Shown: positions 34,918-43,446 of the stretch, piece after piece | How the letters are laid out: each line of letters starts with the position of its first letter | Numbering within the stretch: position 1 is the first letter of the stretch | The notes under the pieces: model-generated | What the model saw: only the letters and a program-made list of their open reading frames with translations | Databases searched by the model: none | Told to the model about the DNA's origin: nothing | Made by a program: the position numbers and the translations under genes | Source: Prevotellaceae bacterium UBA3627 | Lineage (GTDB): Bacteria > Bacteroidota > Bacteroidia > Bacteroidales > Bacteroidaceae | Assembly: GCA_002373375.1 (NCBI GenBank) | Contig: DFLE01000004.1 | Location: forward strand, 1 to 64,000 | Length of the DNA stretch: 64,000 nucleotides | Direction of reading: 5' to 3'

Positions 34918-35735
34918 TTATTTTCTTTATAGTCTTTATAACTCAGGTTCATATCCAGGAAGTGGAAGTTATGCTGTCTCTGATGGTCTCCGTCCGGTAT
35001 TACCATATACTCCCCGTACTTCCTGCTCAGATATGCGTGGGCCTGCTCCACTCCGCAGAACTGCTGTCCCTCAAACTCCACCAGCGTAGGAGTACCAAGG
35101 ATTTCTTTCGGCATCACGCCTTTCAGACCGTCGTCATGGTCAACCACCAACGCCGACTCGTCATAGTCATACTCCGTCTGCAGCCGCTTCAGTTTCTCCT
35201 GCAGCCCCTGCATGGTATAAACCTTCCGGCATAGCAGCGGCAGCCATGAGCTTACGCCATGACCATGGCGGTAAGGGTCTCTGTGGACGAAGTACAGAGC
35301 CTTCTTGTACCACTGGTACTTCATGAAGTGCCAGCGTCTTTTCAGACCGCAGTCACTCACACCGTCAAGCGGAAAGATGTCTATATACACACCGCCGAGA
35401 TAACTGAGGTGTGCACGTTCTATCAGCGTAGTGCCCGCATCCTGCAGTTTGGCGAAAGGCAACGGATAATTCTCCTTGTCCGTCTCATAGCTGACAACCT
35501 CATATTGAGCCGGTAGCCATTTACTTGCATTACGCATAAGCAAATCATAATCCTTACGCGGCATCGCAATGTCTATATCATCATCCCACGGAATAAAGCC
35601 CTTATGTCTCACCGCACCAAGCATAGTGCCTGCCCATAGATAATAATGCAGTCCATGCTCCACACACACCTTGTGTATTGCACTGAGATTCTGCAATATT
35701 CTCAGTTGAAGCGGTCGAATGTCGTAACTTGGCAT
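34914..35735 (-). CDS. LicD-family phosphotransferase
   Basis: This 273-residue protein has the LicD signature: an early LLWAGTMLGAVRHKGFIPWDDDIDIAMPRKDYD region in which the Asp-rich WDDDIDI binds metal, then YIDIFPLDGV. LicD enzymes move phosphocholine or similar phospho-groups onto surface glycans. In Bacteroidota homologs sit in LPS/O-antigen loci and may add phosphoethanolamine or phosphosugars. It is the first gene of the minus operon, whose promoter is at 35775-35805. No choline kinase or CTP-transferase (licA/licC) is nearby, so the donor is uncertain. Confidence 0.9.
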   Translation of the reverse strand: MPSYDIRPLQLRILQNLSAIHKVCVEHGLHYYLWAGTMLGAVRHKGFIPWDDDIDIAMPRKDYDLLMRNASKWLPAQYEVVSYETDKENYPLPFAKLQDAGTTLIERAHLSYLGGVYIDIFPLDGVSDCGLKRRWHFMKYQWYKKALYFVHRDPYRHGHGVSSWLPLLCRKVYTMQGLQEKLKRLQTEYDYDESALVVDHDDGLKGVMPKEILGTPTLVEFEGQQFCGVEQAHAYLSRKYGEYMVIPDGDHQRQHNFHFLDMNLSYKDYKENN

Positions 35736-35774
35736 TTTTATTGTAATCTATATTCTTGCATTTCTCTATTCTCG

Positions 35775-35805
35775 CAAAGATAAGAAAAAAAAGTGAATTA
35801 CACAA
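35775..35805 (-). promoter_or_regulatory. Promoter of the glycan operon
   Basis: On the minus strand TTG (35803-35805), 20 bp, TATCTTTG (35775-35782), then a 39-nt gap to the licD ATG. Six overlapping or closely spaced genes follow with no other clear promoter. Confidence 0.8.
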
Positions 35806-35880
35806 CATATAGCAATAAAAAGGGAGAAAAAACGTTTTTTTAATAGATTACATCTATATATATAGAATTACCAATCAGTA

Positions 35881-36837
35881 ATGAGTTACAATAAAGAACG
35901 ATTTCACAAACTAAAACAGACAGCCTACTATATACTGTTTGGCGTATGGTGGCTGGTGTCACACTTGCCTCTGTGGTTCCTTCATGGCGTTGCCTCCGTG
36001 GCATCTGTATTTTTATTTCATGTCATACGCTATCGCCGCAAGGTGGTACATGACAACATCAAGAGCGCTTTCCCCGAACTGTCATCCCGCGAGCGCCTTA
36101 TCATAGAGCGTAAGTTCTTCACACATTTCTGCGACCTGATGATGGAGAGCGTGAAGTTCTTCTCTATCTCTAAGAGCGAGATGCGCCGACGCATGAAGTT
36201 CAAGGGCATCGAACTACTTGAGGAGTCTTGTCGCAATGGCAGGTCGTGTGGTGTATTCCTTGGTCATTACGGCAACTGGGAGTGGATAAGCAGTATGCCG
36301 CTATGGATTAACTCCGAACTTTGTACATGTACGCAGTTGTACCATCCGTTGGAGAACTATGTCACCGACCAGCTTGTGCTATATACCCGTAAGCGTTTCG
36401 GCGGCAAGAACATCACTGCCGACAAGTCTATCAAGTACATGGTGAACTATATGCGTCAAGGCAAACCTATACTCGTAGGCTTCATAGCCGACCAAGGCCC
36501 TTCATGGGAGAGCATATATCATTGGAACGACTTCCTGCACCATGAGACTCCTTGGTTCACCGGGGCTGAGCGCATAATGCAGAAGCTTGACATGGATGTG
36601 TACTATCTCGACGTACGCAGGATAAAACGTGGCTACTACGAGGCAGAATACAAGCGCATCACCACCGAGCCTAAGAAGTTTGAGCAGTTCAAACTTACCG
36701 ATATATATTCCGAGATGCTTGAGGAGACCATCAAGCGCGACCCAGCCTACTGGCTGTGGAGCCACCGTCGTTGGAAGCGCTCCAAGGAGGAGTGGCTGAA
36801 GGTTACCCACGGCGGACTGTCGCTGCGTCATAAATAA
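35881..36837 (+). CDS. LpxL/HtrB-type lysophospholipid acyltransferase
   Basis: This 318-residue protein has an N-terminal membrane anchor (residues 12-50), then the acyltransferase motifs GVFLGHYGNWEWIS (HX4E active site) and ILVGFIADQGPSW, with the end motif AYWLWSHRRWKR. LpxL-type enzymes add secondary acyl chains to lipid A at the inner membrane; Bacteroidota usually have one and make penta-acylated lipid A. It leads a two-gene run with the LtaS-like gene (14 bp gap), divergent from licD. Confidence 0.9.
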   Translation: MSYNKERFHKLKQTAYYILFGVWWLVSHLPLWFLHGVASVASVFLFHVIRYRRKVVHDNIKSAFPELSSRERLIIERKFFTHFCDLMMESVKFFSISKSEMRRRMKFKGIELLEESCRNGRSCGVFLGHYGNWEWISSMPLWINSELCTCTQLYHPLENYVTDQLVLYTRKRFGGKNITADKSIKYMVNYMRQGKPILVGFIADQGPSWESIYHWNDFLHHETPWFTGAERIMQKLDMDVYYLDVRRIKRGYYEAEYKRITTEPKKFEQFKLTDIYSEMLEETIKRDPAYWLWSHRRWKRSKEEWLKVTHGGLSLRHK

Positions 36838-36851
36838 CGTGTCACACAGAA

Positions 36852-38684
36852 ATGAAAGCTATAAGGATTTTTATACGTATCTTCCTACTCTGGACTTTGG
36901 TTGGCATTGTAAGCAAACTGTTTTTCATCCTGATATATAACGGTTTGTTTTCCAACCCTCTGCCGTCAGACTATCTCAACATATTCGTCTATGGCCTGCG
37001 CCTGGACATCGCCATTGCCGGCTACCTGTCCATGCTCCCCGGACTAATGCTCATTGTGACCCTTTGGCGGAGGGGCAAGGCTCTGCGTCATCTGTGGCAC
37101 GGGTATTTTGCCATTACATCTTTCTTGTATTCCCTCGCCATCGTCAGCAACTTAGGTCTGTACGGCTATTGGGGCTTTCCGCTCGACAGCACCCCGGTGC
37201 TCTATATCACCTCGTCGCCTGCCGATGCTATGGCAAGCATGACAGCCACCCAGATGTTCTTAGCGCCTTTGTCCATCATATTATTGACCATTGGCATATA
37301 CCTCATGTTCAAGAGGTCCACCAAGTGTATCTTTACGCCTTACCGCCACAGGTCTTTAATATCTTTTATCGGTGCACACATTGCCCTGCTCTTGCTCACT
37401 GCATCCATGATTCTGCCCATACGCGGCGGAGTGAGCACAGGCACCAACCATACAGGCAGCGTATATTTCTCTACCGACAACCGCAAGAACCATGCAGCCG
37501 TAAACCCTGTATTCAGCTTTATGGAGTCAATGCTGCACCGTCAGGACATCGGTACGAGGTATCGTTTCATGTCTGACGAGGAAGCTACGGCGTTGTTCCG
37601 TAAGATGACTCACACTGCGCTGAGACCCTCCGCCACAGCCAAGCGTTATAATATAATCCTTATATCCCTTGAGAGTTTCTCTGACTCTATAATGCATATC
37701 CCGGGAGTCACACCTTGTCTTAACAAACTTGCTGACGACGGACTGCACTTCCATAATTTCTATGCCAACAGTTTCCGCACCGACAGGGCTTTGGTGTCTA
37801 TACACAGTGCACTGCCTGCACAGCCTACCATGAGTGTGATGGACATGCCTCACAAGAGCACCTCACTGCCTTCCATTGCCGGCACACTGGCTCATAACGG
37901 CTACTCCACCACCTTCTATTACGGTGGCGACATCAACTATAGCAATATGCGCTCGTATTTCGTCGGCACGGGTTTTCAGCACATAGTGTCTGACGTTGAT
38001 TTCCCCAAGAGCCAGCATACCGGCAAATGGGGAGTGGCTGACGGACCTGTCTTTGACCGTCTGCTTGCCGACATCAAGTCTGACAAGAGCGGCAAGCCTT
38101 TCTTCCGCAGCATCATGACAGAGAGCAGCCATGAGCCTTTCGATGTGCCAAACTACAACAAGATTAAGTCTTCTCCTGAACTCAACGCCTTTGCATACGC
38201 CGATGAGTGTCTGGGCAGGTTCATGAATCAACTGGCTACCCTACCCTGCTGGAGCAATACATTGGTGGTCATCGTGCCCGACCATCTCGGTGCCCACCCA
38301 GCTAATGCCGATAACTACCAGCAGTGGCGCTTCCGCGTACCTCTCATTCTTTCAGGCGGTGCCATTGAGAGTTTCAGGACTGAGGCACAAGAATCACTCG
38401 ACGTCATAGGCTCACAGATAGACATTGCCGCAACACTGCTTGCCCTGCTGGGCATAGACCATAGCGACTTCACCTATTCCAAGGATCTGCTCGACCCTGC
38501 AGCACCTCATTTCGCTTTCTTCACCTTCCCCGATGCCATGGGCATCACCACCACCAGCGGCAGAGTAATATATGACAACACCTCCAACAAGGTGACGCTG
38601 CAGATGGGCACCAACAGTGCTACACTCACGAAACAGGCGCAGGCTTTCCTGCAAAAGCTATACGATGACTTGGATAAAAGGTAG
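36852..38684 (+). CDS. LtaS-like sulfatase-fold phosphotransferase (membrane)
   Basis: This 610-residue protein has five N-terminal membrane segments (about 5-25, 45-70, 77-100, 130-150 and 165-185), then an extracytoplasmic alkaline-phosphatase-fold domain. Metal-site motifs are IILISLESFSDS (Glu), NSFRTDRALVSIHSALP (candidate Thr nucleophile), KWGVADGPVFDRLL and TLVVIVPDHLGAH. The layout matches lipoteichoic acid synthase/phosphoglycerol transferase I. In a Gram-negative it more likely moves phosphoglycerol or phosphoethanolamine onto periplasmic or envelope glycans. It follows the LpxL-type gene and probably shares its transcript. Confidence 0.88.
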   Translation: MKAIRIFIRIFLLWTLVGIVSKLFFILIYNGLFSNPLPSDYLNIFVYGLRLDIAIAGYLSMLPGLMLIVTLWRRGKALRHLWHGYFAITSFLYSLAIVSNLGLYGYWGFPLDSTPVLYITSSPADAMASMTATQMFLAPLSIILLTIGIYLMFKRSTKCIFTPYRHRSLISFIGAHIALLLLTASMILPIRGGVSTGTNHTGSVYFSTDNRKNHAAVNPVFSFMESMLHRQDIGTRYRFMSDEEATALFRKMTHTALRPSATAKRYNIILISLESFSDSIMHIPGVTPCLNKLADDGLHFHNFYANSFRTDRALVSIHSALPAQPTMSVMDMPHKSTSLPSIAGTLAHNGYSTTFYYGGDINYSNMRSYFVGTGFQHIVSDVDFPKSQHTGKWGVADGPVFDRLLADIKSDKSGKPFFRSIMTESSHEPFDVPNYNKIKSSPELNAFAYADECLGRFMNQLATLPCWSNTLVVIVPDHLGAHPANADNYQQWRFRVPLILSGGAIESFRTEAQESLDVIGSQIDIAATLLALLGIDHSDFTYSKDLLDPAAPHFAFFTFPDAMGITTTSGRVIYDNTSNKVTLQMGTNSATLTKQAQAFLQKLYDDLDKR

Positions 38685-38702
38685 AAATATCCAGTCTAAA
38701 CA

Positions 38703-38741
38703 CTGTAGTGGATAAAAAAGTAACTTTTTTATCCACTACAG
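38703..38741. promoter_or_regulatory. 39-bp palindromic operator candidate
   Basis: Two perfect 19-bp arms (38703-38721, 38723-38741; half-site GGATAAAAAAGT) flank a single A. The half-site is repeated a third time at 38753-38764 within the promoter spacer. It may also end the upstream operon, but it lies directly before the -33 box. Confidence 0.7.
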
Positions 38742-38773
38742 TTTGTTTTATTGGATAAAAAAGTGTAACTTTG
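38742..38773 (+). promoter_or_regulatory. Promoter of the DUF4143-type ATPase gene
   Basis: TTTG (38742-38745), 20 bp, TAACTTTG (38766-38773), ATG at 38792. Confidence 0.8.
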
Positions 38774-38791
38774 CACCCAAAATCATTTCCT

Positions 38792-40003
38792 ATGAGAGCA
38801 GTTATACTTAATCAACGAAAAGAGCGCGACGAACTGTTAGAGCGTCACTATTTGGAGCGCAAGACAAAATTCAATTCCGATGAACTGTTGGCAAACAATC
38901 TGATTAAACTGGTCAGTGGTCCACGCAGAGTTGGAAAGTCAACTTATGCGCTTTTAATGCTAAAGGGCAAGAACTTTGCCTATCTGAATTTCGATGATGA
39001 CCAATTGCTTGCAATGTGGGAAGAAGAAACCGTCATGCAGATGTTAGATGAGGTATATCCTAACTATGAATATATGTTGCTTGATGAGGTGCAGAACCTG
39101 AATGATTGGGATTTATGGATTTCAAAACTCTACCGAAGAGGAAAGAACTTGATAGTTACTGGCAGCAATGCAAAGATGCTGAGCAGCGAGATGGCTACCG
39201 TACTTACAGGGCGTTATATACAAATAGACATGATGCCATTCAGTATGCAGGAAGTGGCAGAGTGGAATAATACCGATATCAGGAGTATTGCTGACGACTA
39301 CCTTCACAATGGGGGGTATCCCGAAACGGTACAGGCGCGTAGCATTGTCAAGAATTATCTCTTTACACTATTCGACAATATCGTATGGAAAGATGTCTGC
39401 AAGCGTCACAAGGTGCGCAACTCTACAGACTTAAACACCTTGGCAGTATATCTTCTTGCAAACTTCTGCAACCCTGTTAGTGCCAATGACTTAAAAACAG
39501 AATTGGGATTCTCGAGTGTTACCACCACGAAGAAATTTATGGACTACCTACATGAACCTTTCCTGTTTTTCTTCCTTATGCGTTATGATAACAAGATGAA
39601 GATAATGAAGAAAGCGGCGCAGAAGATCTATGTGGTAGATAATGGTTTTGTGACATCCAGGGCTTTCAGCATAAGCGAGAACATCGGACGATTATTGGAG
39701 AATCAGGTCTTCACAGAATTGCTGCGCAGAGGTTATAATACAGAACGTACACTTTTCTATTATCGCTCACGCAACGACAAGGAGATAGATTTTGTAATAC
39801 GTGACGATTTCCACATCAAACAGCTTATTCAGGTCAGCTATACTCTTACGAATGCAAAAACTGAAAAGAGAGAAGTTGATGCCCTTGTAGAGGCAGCAGG
39901 AGAGCTTCACTGTTCTAACTTGCTGATAGTAACCGCAGATGAGGAACGCACAATTGAGAAAAACGGATACACAATAAAAGTCATACCTATATATAAGATG
40001 TAA
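38792..40003 (+). CDS. AAA ATPase with DUF4143-type C-terminal domain
   Basis: 403 residues from ATG 38792; a TTG start 21 bp upstream would lie in the promoter. P-loop SGPRRVGKSTYAL near residue 42, Walker B YEYMLLDEVQNLNDW, sensor LIVTGSNAKMLSSEMATVLTGRYI, then a DUF4143-like C-terminal half with NSTDLNTLAVYLLANFCNPVSANDLKTELG (winged-helix-like) and an acidic nuclease-like EIDFVIRDDF. The family is common in Bacteroidota and its role is unsettled. It is a solitary gene under a strongly palindromic operator, and its neighbours are glycan genes, so it may be an insertion. It is a relative of the gene at the left edge. Confidence 0.88.
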   Translation: MRAVILNQRKERDELLERHYLERKTKFNSDELLANNLIKLVSGPRRVGKSTYALLMLKGKNFAYLNFDDDQLLAMWEEETVMQMLDEVYPNYEYMLLDEVQNLNDWDLWISKLYRRGKNLIVTGSNAKMLSSEMATVLTGRYIQIDMMPFSMQEVAEWNNTDIRSIADDYLHNGGYPETVQARSIVKNYLFTLFDNIVWKDVCKRHKVRNSTDLNTLAVYLLANFCNPVSANDLKTELGFSSVTTTKKFMDYLHEPFLFFFLMRYDNKMKIMKKAAQKIYVVDNGFVTSRAFSISENIGRLLENQVFTELLRRGYNTERTLFYYRSRNDKEIDFVIRDDFHIKQLIQVSYTLTNAKTEKREVDALVEAAGELHCSNLLIVTADEERTIEKNGYTIKVIPIYKM

Positions 40004-40031
40004 TATTCTATGTATTTCAAAATGATTAATT

Positions 40032-40928
40032 ATGTCAATATCAAACGAACTACGTAAACTAAGATACAGATGCCTGTCATGGAGCTGGCATCCGGAACTC
40101 AAGCCTTCAGACGAACCTATCGACGTGGTGATACCCATCATTGCGAAAGACCTGAAGATACTGCCCCTGTGCCTTGAAGGTGTCAGGAAGTGCGTATGCC
40201 ACACCATAAAGCAGATATACATAGTGGCTCCTGCCCAAAAGGAGATAATGGATTTCTGCACCGCCAACAACCTGGAGTTCATTAATGAAAACAATGTCTT
40301 CGGCTATGCTCCCAAGGAACTCAACATCAAGCTCTCTAACGGGAGCGACCGCAGCGGCTGGCTGTTTCAGCAGTTTGTCAAGTTGTCTGGCGCCATCGGC
40401 TCTTGCCGCTATTACCTGTGCATTGACGCTGACCACGTGCTGATACATCCGCACGTGTTCCTCACCGACAAACAAGAGACGGTATTCTACCTTAGCTATG
40501 AGGACCACCAGCCTTACTATGACATCATACGCAGAATACTGCCCAGCATAGAGATAGGAAACCTGTCGTACGTGGACCACAAGATGCTGTTCGACAAGGA
40601 GCAACTACACGAACTGCACAATGCCTTGAGCAGCAACCATGACGGCAAGCCATGGCAGCAGGTCATCATCGACAATCTGGACCGCAACGAGCAGTCGGGC
40701 TTCTCTGAGTTTGAGACCTACGGCAACTTTGTACAGCGTAAGGTGCTGCGCCCATGGCAACAGAAGCGGTTACCATACAAAAAGATTGCCGACTACGACA
40801 CCCTGCGTAGCAAATATGCGAGATGGTTCAGGTGGACTCTCACGTTCCCTGACTATATGAGAGAGAATAAACAGACCCACCCCAGCCCTCCCCGTGAGGG
40901 AGGGAGGTCCAAACGACTAAACGACTAA
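40032..40928 (+). CDS. DUF6492-type glycosyltransferase-like protein
   Basis: This 298-residue protein resembles the DUF6492 GT-A-like family: PIDVVIPIIAKDLKILPLCLEGV, an aligned IYIVAPA strand, GWLFQQFVKLSG and CIDADHVLIHP with a DxD motif. It probably transfers a sugar or glycosyl-phosphate to a surface glycan. The final 19 or so residues (KQTHPSPPREGGRSKRLND) are encoded by the GC-rich repeat at 40875-40907 and the sequence after it, so the native C-terminus has been replaced or extended. It lies 17 bp before the GT11-type gene. Confidence 0.72.
   Translation: MSISNELRKLRYRCLSWSWHPELKPSDEPIDVVIPIIAKDLKILPLCLEGVRKCVCHTIKQIYIVAPAQKEIMDFCTANNLEFINENNVFGYAPKELNIKLSNGSDRSGWLFQQFVKLSGAIGSCRYYLCIDADHVLIHPHVFLTDKQETVFYLSYEDHQPYYDIIRRILPSIEIGNLSYVDHKMLFDKEQLHELHNALSSNHDGKPWQQVIIDNLDRNEQSGFSEFETYGNFVQRKVLRPWQQKRLPYKKIADYDTLRSKYARWFRWTLTFPDYMRENKQTHPSPPREGGRSKRLND
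40875..40907. repeat. GC-rich repeat, copy inside a coding 3' end
   Basis: CCCACCCCAGCCCTCCCC then GTGAGGGAGGGAGG, the same element as at 13233 and 19985, here read through by the DUF6492-type gene. Confidence 0.8.
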
Positions 40929-40945
40929 TCCCCCAAACGACTAAT

Positions 40946-41779
40946 ATGATTTTTGCCAGAGATAAAAGTCAGATGTGCAACAACCTGTTGCAGTTTGCCC
41001 ATGTATATGCCTGGGCACGCGAGCATGACCGTTCTGTCATGTCCATGCGCTTTAGCTATAAATACAGGTTCTTCAAGATATGCCATACAAAGTACACCAG
41101 CTTCCCGATGTACCTGTTTGCCAAATATGCTGCTGCTCTACGGCTGCTGCCTACCGCACGCTTTAAGCAAAACGATGACCCTGCGGTATCTGAACAACTG
41201 ATGGTGCGCCATAAGCATGTAGTGGTAAGCGGATGGTTCTGCCGTTGGTATGACCTCTTCCTGAAATACCGCAGTGAGATTTGCGACCTCTTCACTATTG
41301 ACAGCCAATACTCCACTGCAGTGTCTCAGCGCATGAGCCAGTGCGAAGCGGAGCCATGCAACGACAGGGTTAGACTGGGCGTGCACATCCGCCGTGGTGA
41401 CTACAAAGACTTTCAAGGTGGTAAGTACTTCTATAGCGACGAGAAATATGCCGCATACATTGATGCCTTCGCACAAATGATGCAAGGAAAGCAGGTTGAG
41501 GTATATCTGTCCACCAATGACCCAGAGGTTACTGCTGACAAGTTCCGCACCTTGGTAAAACAACCTAACGCACATATCCATCTGCTGGGCGGCAACGCTG
41601 TGGAAGACCTGTTCATGCTCTCCGAGTGCGACTACGTCATGGGACCGCCAAGCACCTACTCGCTTGTAGCCGTGATGTACCGTGACATACCGTTGCTACG
41701 CATGGACACCGCACCGGCAGACGCCCTGACGATAGAAGATTTCAAACTGTTTGATTATTGGTTCAGACGTATTATCTAA
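40946..41779 (+). CDS. GT11-like (alpha-1,2-fucosyltransferase family) glycosyltransferase
   Basis: This 277-residue protein has the GT11/fucosyltransferase donor motif VHIRRGDYKDF near residue 148, an early FARDKSQMCNNLLQFAHVYAWA (in place of the usual GRLGNQMFQYA), VEVYLSTNDPEV, and LSECDYVMGPPSTYSLVAVMY. The order is that of bacterial alpha-1,2-fucosyltransferases, but the N-terminal motif is diverged, so the sugar could be another GDP-linked one. It follows the DUF6492-type gene and ends before a strong terminator. Confidence 0.8.
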   Translation: MIFARDKSQMCNNLLQFAHVYAWAREHDRSVMSMRFSYKYRFFKICHTKYTSFPMYLFAKYAAALRLLPTARFKQNDDPAVSEQLMVRHKHVVVSGWFCRWYDLFLKYRSEICDLFTIDSQYSTAVSQRMSQCEAEPCNDRVRLGVHIRRGDYKDFQGGKYFYSDEKYAAYIDAFAQMMQGKQVEVYLSTNDPEVTADKFRTLVKQPNAHIHLLGGNAVEDLFMLSECDYVMGPPSTYSLVAVMYRDIPLLRMDTAPADALTIEDFKLFDYWFRRII

Positions 41780-41814
41780 ACAACGTCCTTATCAAATAGC
41801 ATTCACACATAATT

Positions 41815-41857
41815 AAAAAGCCAGCCGCGCCATAAATCGGCGCGGCTGGCTTTTTTT
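41815..41857 (+). terminator. Terminator after the GT11-type gene
   Basis: Perfect stem GCCAGCCGCGCC / GGCGCGGCTGGC (41820-41831 with 41839-41850) then T7. Confidence 0.92.
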
Positions 41858-41929
41858 ATTATGCTCCTGCGGAGCAGAAATCATAGAGAATCATCAGGAC
41901 AATCTTTGGAGCCTGTCGGCTCAGAAATA
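41855..41929. repeat. 75-bp direct repeat, left copy
   Basis: Matches 43447-43521 with three mismatches in 75 bp. Each copy holds two small hairpins (GCTCC-NNC-GGAGC and GAGCC-TGTC-GGCTC) both followed by AGAAAT, and each follows a GCCAG-type hairpin. A further hairpin with AAAT flanks (GCCC-GTAA-GGGC) sits near 41982. Confidence 0.9.
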
Positions 41930-42003
41930 TTTCTGGCTCGAAGATCCTGAGATTACAAAAAAGATTCTTAATTGATTTCTGCCCGTAAGGGCAAATAAAC
42001 CTT

Positions 42004-42070
42004 TCGCTTTTGGGGCGTTCATATCGTCGTATTCTATCAGTGCTATGCCGCGGTCGTTGTGACCGGGCAT
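42004..42070 (-). pseudogene. Rhs-repeat remnant
   Basis: The minus strand reads MPGHNDRGIALIEYDDMNAPKAK, split here as PGHNDRGIALIEY and DDMNAPKAK. This matches the R-G-I-x-x-I-x-Y-D-x-x-N-x-P pattern of Bacteroidota Rhs/YD repeats just upstream of the Rhs core. No start or longer frame surrounds it. It is a leftover of a larger rhs gene. Confidence 0.55.
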
Positions 42071-42093
42071 AACACTGAGTAGAAATATCGTCA

Positions 42094-42495
42094 TCACATC
42101 TTTTTCCTGAATTCTTCTGGAATCATTGAGTCTGGGGCTGCATAGATAGTTCTTTGTTGATAATCATTACGGATAACTATACTATCATCATTTATCTCCA
42201 ATATATCCAAATCAAATCCATTAATATTCAATATACTATCATTTTTAATTTCCCATCTTTTTTTGTAAATGACATCATATCCACCGTCATATTCTTCGAA
42301 TCCAGTTTTGTATGCGACAAATATTGTCCATTTGCCTGTATCATCAAAATAATAAAAAAGTGGAACGTTCCATCCTTTTTCTTTGAAATACCAATATTTG
42401 TAGTTGCCGCCATGTAATATTTCTTTATTATCACGATGACATGAATATATGCATAAAATAGAAAAACAAATGAACAATAACCTTCTAATAACCAT
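42094..42495 (-). CDS. Small lipoprotein, candidate immunity protein of the Rhs tip
   Basis: This 133-residue protein has a short signal peptide with lipobox (LCIYSC, C19). The mature part is rich in Tyr, Asp and beta-type residues (YKYWYFKEKGWNVPLFYYFDD; SILNINGFDLDILEINDDSIVI). It has no family I know. It starts 12 bp after the Rhs toxin tip on the same strand, the position of an immunity gene, and its envelope location would suit a toxin acting in the periplasm. AT-rich composition suggests acquisition. The immunity role is inferred from position only. Confidence 0.65.
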   Translation of the reverse strand: MVIRRLLFICFSILCIYSCHRDNKEILHGGNYKYWYFKEKGWNVPLFYYFDDTGKWTIFVAYKTGFEEYDGGYDVIYKKRWEIKNDSILNINGFDLDILEINDDSIVIRNDYQQRTIYAAPDSMIPEEFRKKM

Positions 42496-42507
42496 GCTTA
42501 ATCTTAT

Positions 42508-43356
42508 TTAATAATCTATTCCCAGTTCTTTACATCTCTTCATAGCTTCTTGTACGAGAATCTGCCTCTGTTCATTATTTTCCTCTTTCTTCATTGCTGT
42601 TCTGATATAACTTTTGAATTGTCCAACTTGGCCTTCTTGATATTCTTTGCTGCTATTTGAAAAATCAGAATGTTTCATTTCATTGAGTATGATCTCAGCA
42701 TGCCTTGTATTTGTGGCCTCAATATTCTTTTGCATATCTTCTTTATGCTGACCTTCATGTCTCAATGTACCTCTCATCTGATATATGTTGTACATAAATT
42801 CACTCAACTTTCCATTCATCATCTTTAGAAATATATTGCCATGGACTGTAGCAGCGAGTACATCATTTTTTGAATTATCCGTTCCGTGCAATGTACTTAT
42901 CCCAACAGTCCCCGTACCACCATTCTGATTATAGCTGATGCCGACTTCCCTGGCATAATGTCCTACAATATTGGCAGCAGTCTGCATATTAGCGTTGTTT
43001 CTCAGATCAAGTGAACTTAAATTGACAAAACTGTTTCCACGCTGTACATACATTGATGGCTCTGTCCCTCTGGAATATAGATATACTCCTTTATTGCTGA
43101 AATAGTCTATATTTCCGTCAGCATCAAATCTGTTTATTGGATTGTTATGACAATACACATAAGGACTTGTGGCATAGTCTCTCTCCGCCAGTTGATCCAT
43201 TCTGTCCCACCTGCCGACGAGGGAGCTATATTGCCTTGCGCCGTAGTCGTAGGTGTTCAGTCCATGCATGGTGTCAAACTCCTTGCCGTTGTATTTGTGG
43301 TTCTGCAGGTCAGGGTTATGAGTGGCGCAGTCCTCTGCACTGTACGGAGTGCCAAC
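42508..43356 (-). pseudogene. Orphan Rhs C-terminal tip with putative metallopeptidase toxin domain
   Basis: The frame carries the end of the Rhs core: VGTPYSAEDC, NHKYNGKEFDTMHGLNTYDYGARQY and SPYVYCHNNPINRFDADG. The homology begins abruptly near 43356, and the frame has no good start except the internal ATG at 43269 (253 residues). After the core, about 200 residues form a toxin domain with HEGQH (HExxH) at 171-175 counted from 43269, flanked by RGTLR and KEDM, as in zinc peptidases. The N-terminal YD-repeat shell is missing, so it is either an orphan tip awaiting recombination or a dead fragment. The candidate immunity gene follows directly. Confidence 0.75.
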
Positions 43357-43404
43357 TATAGAATAAACGCAATAACAAAGGAAATAGTATTCACATAGAA
43401 GAAA

Positions 43405-43442
43405 AAGCCAGCTGCACCTGTTGATGGTGTGACTGGCTTTTA
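43405..43442 (-). terminator. GCCAG-type hairpin beside the right direct repeat
   Basis: Imperfect stem AGCCAG.TGCACC / GGTGTG.CTGGCT (about 43407-43439), the counterpart of the hairpin at 41815-41857. T's on the plus side make it look like a copied plus-strand terminator. Confidence 0.55.
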
Positions 43443-43446
43443 TGCT

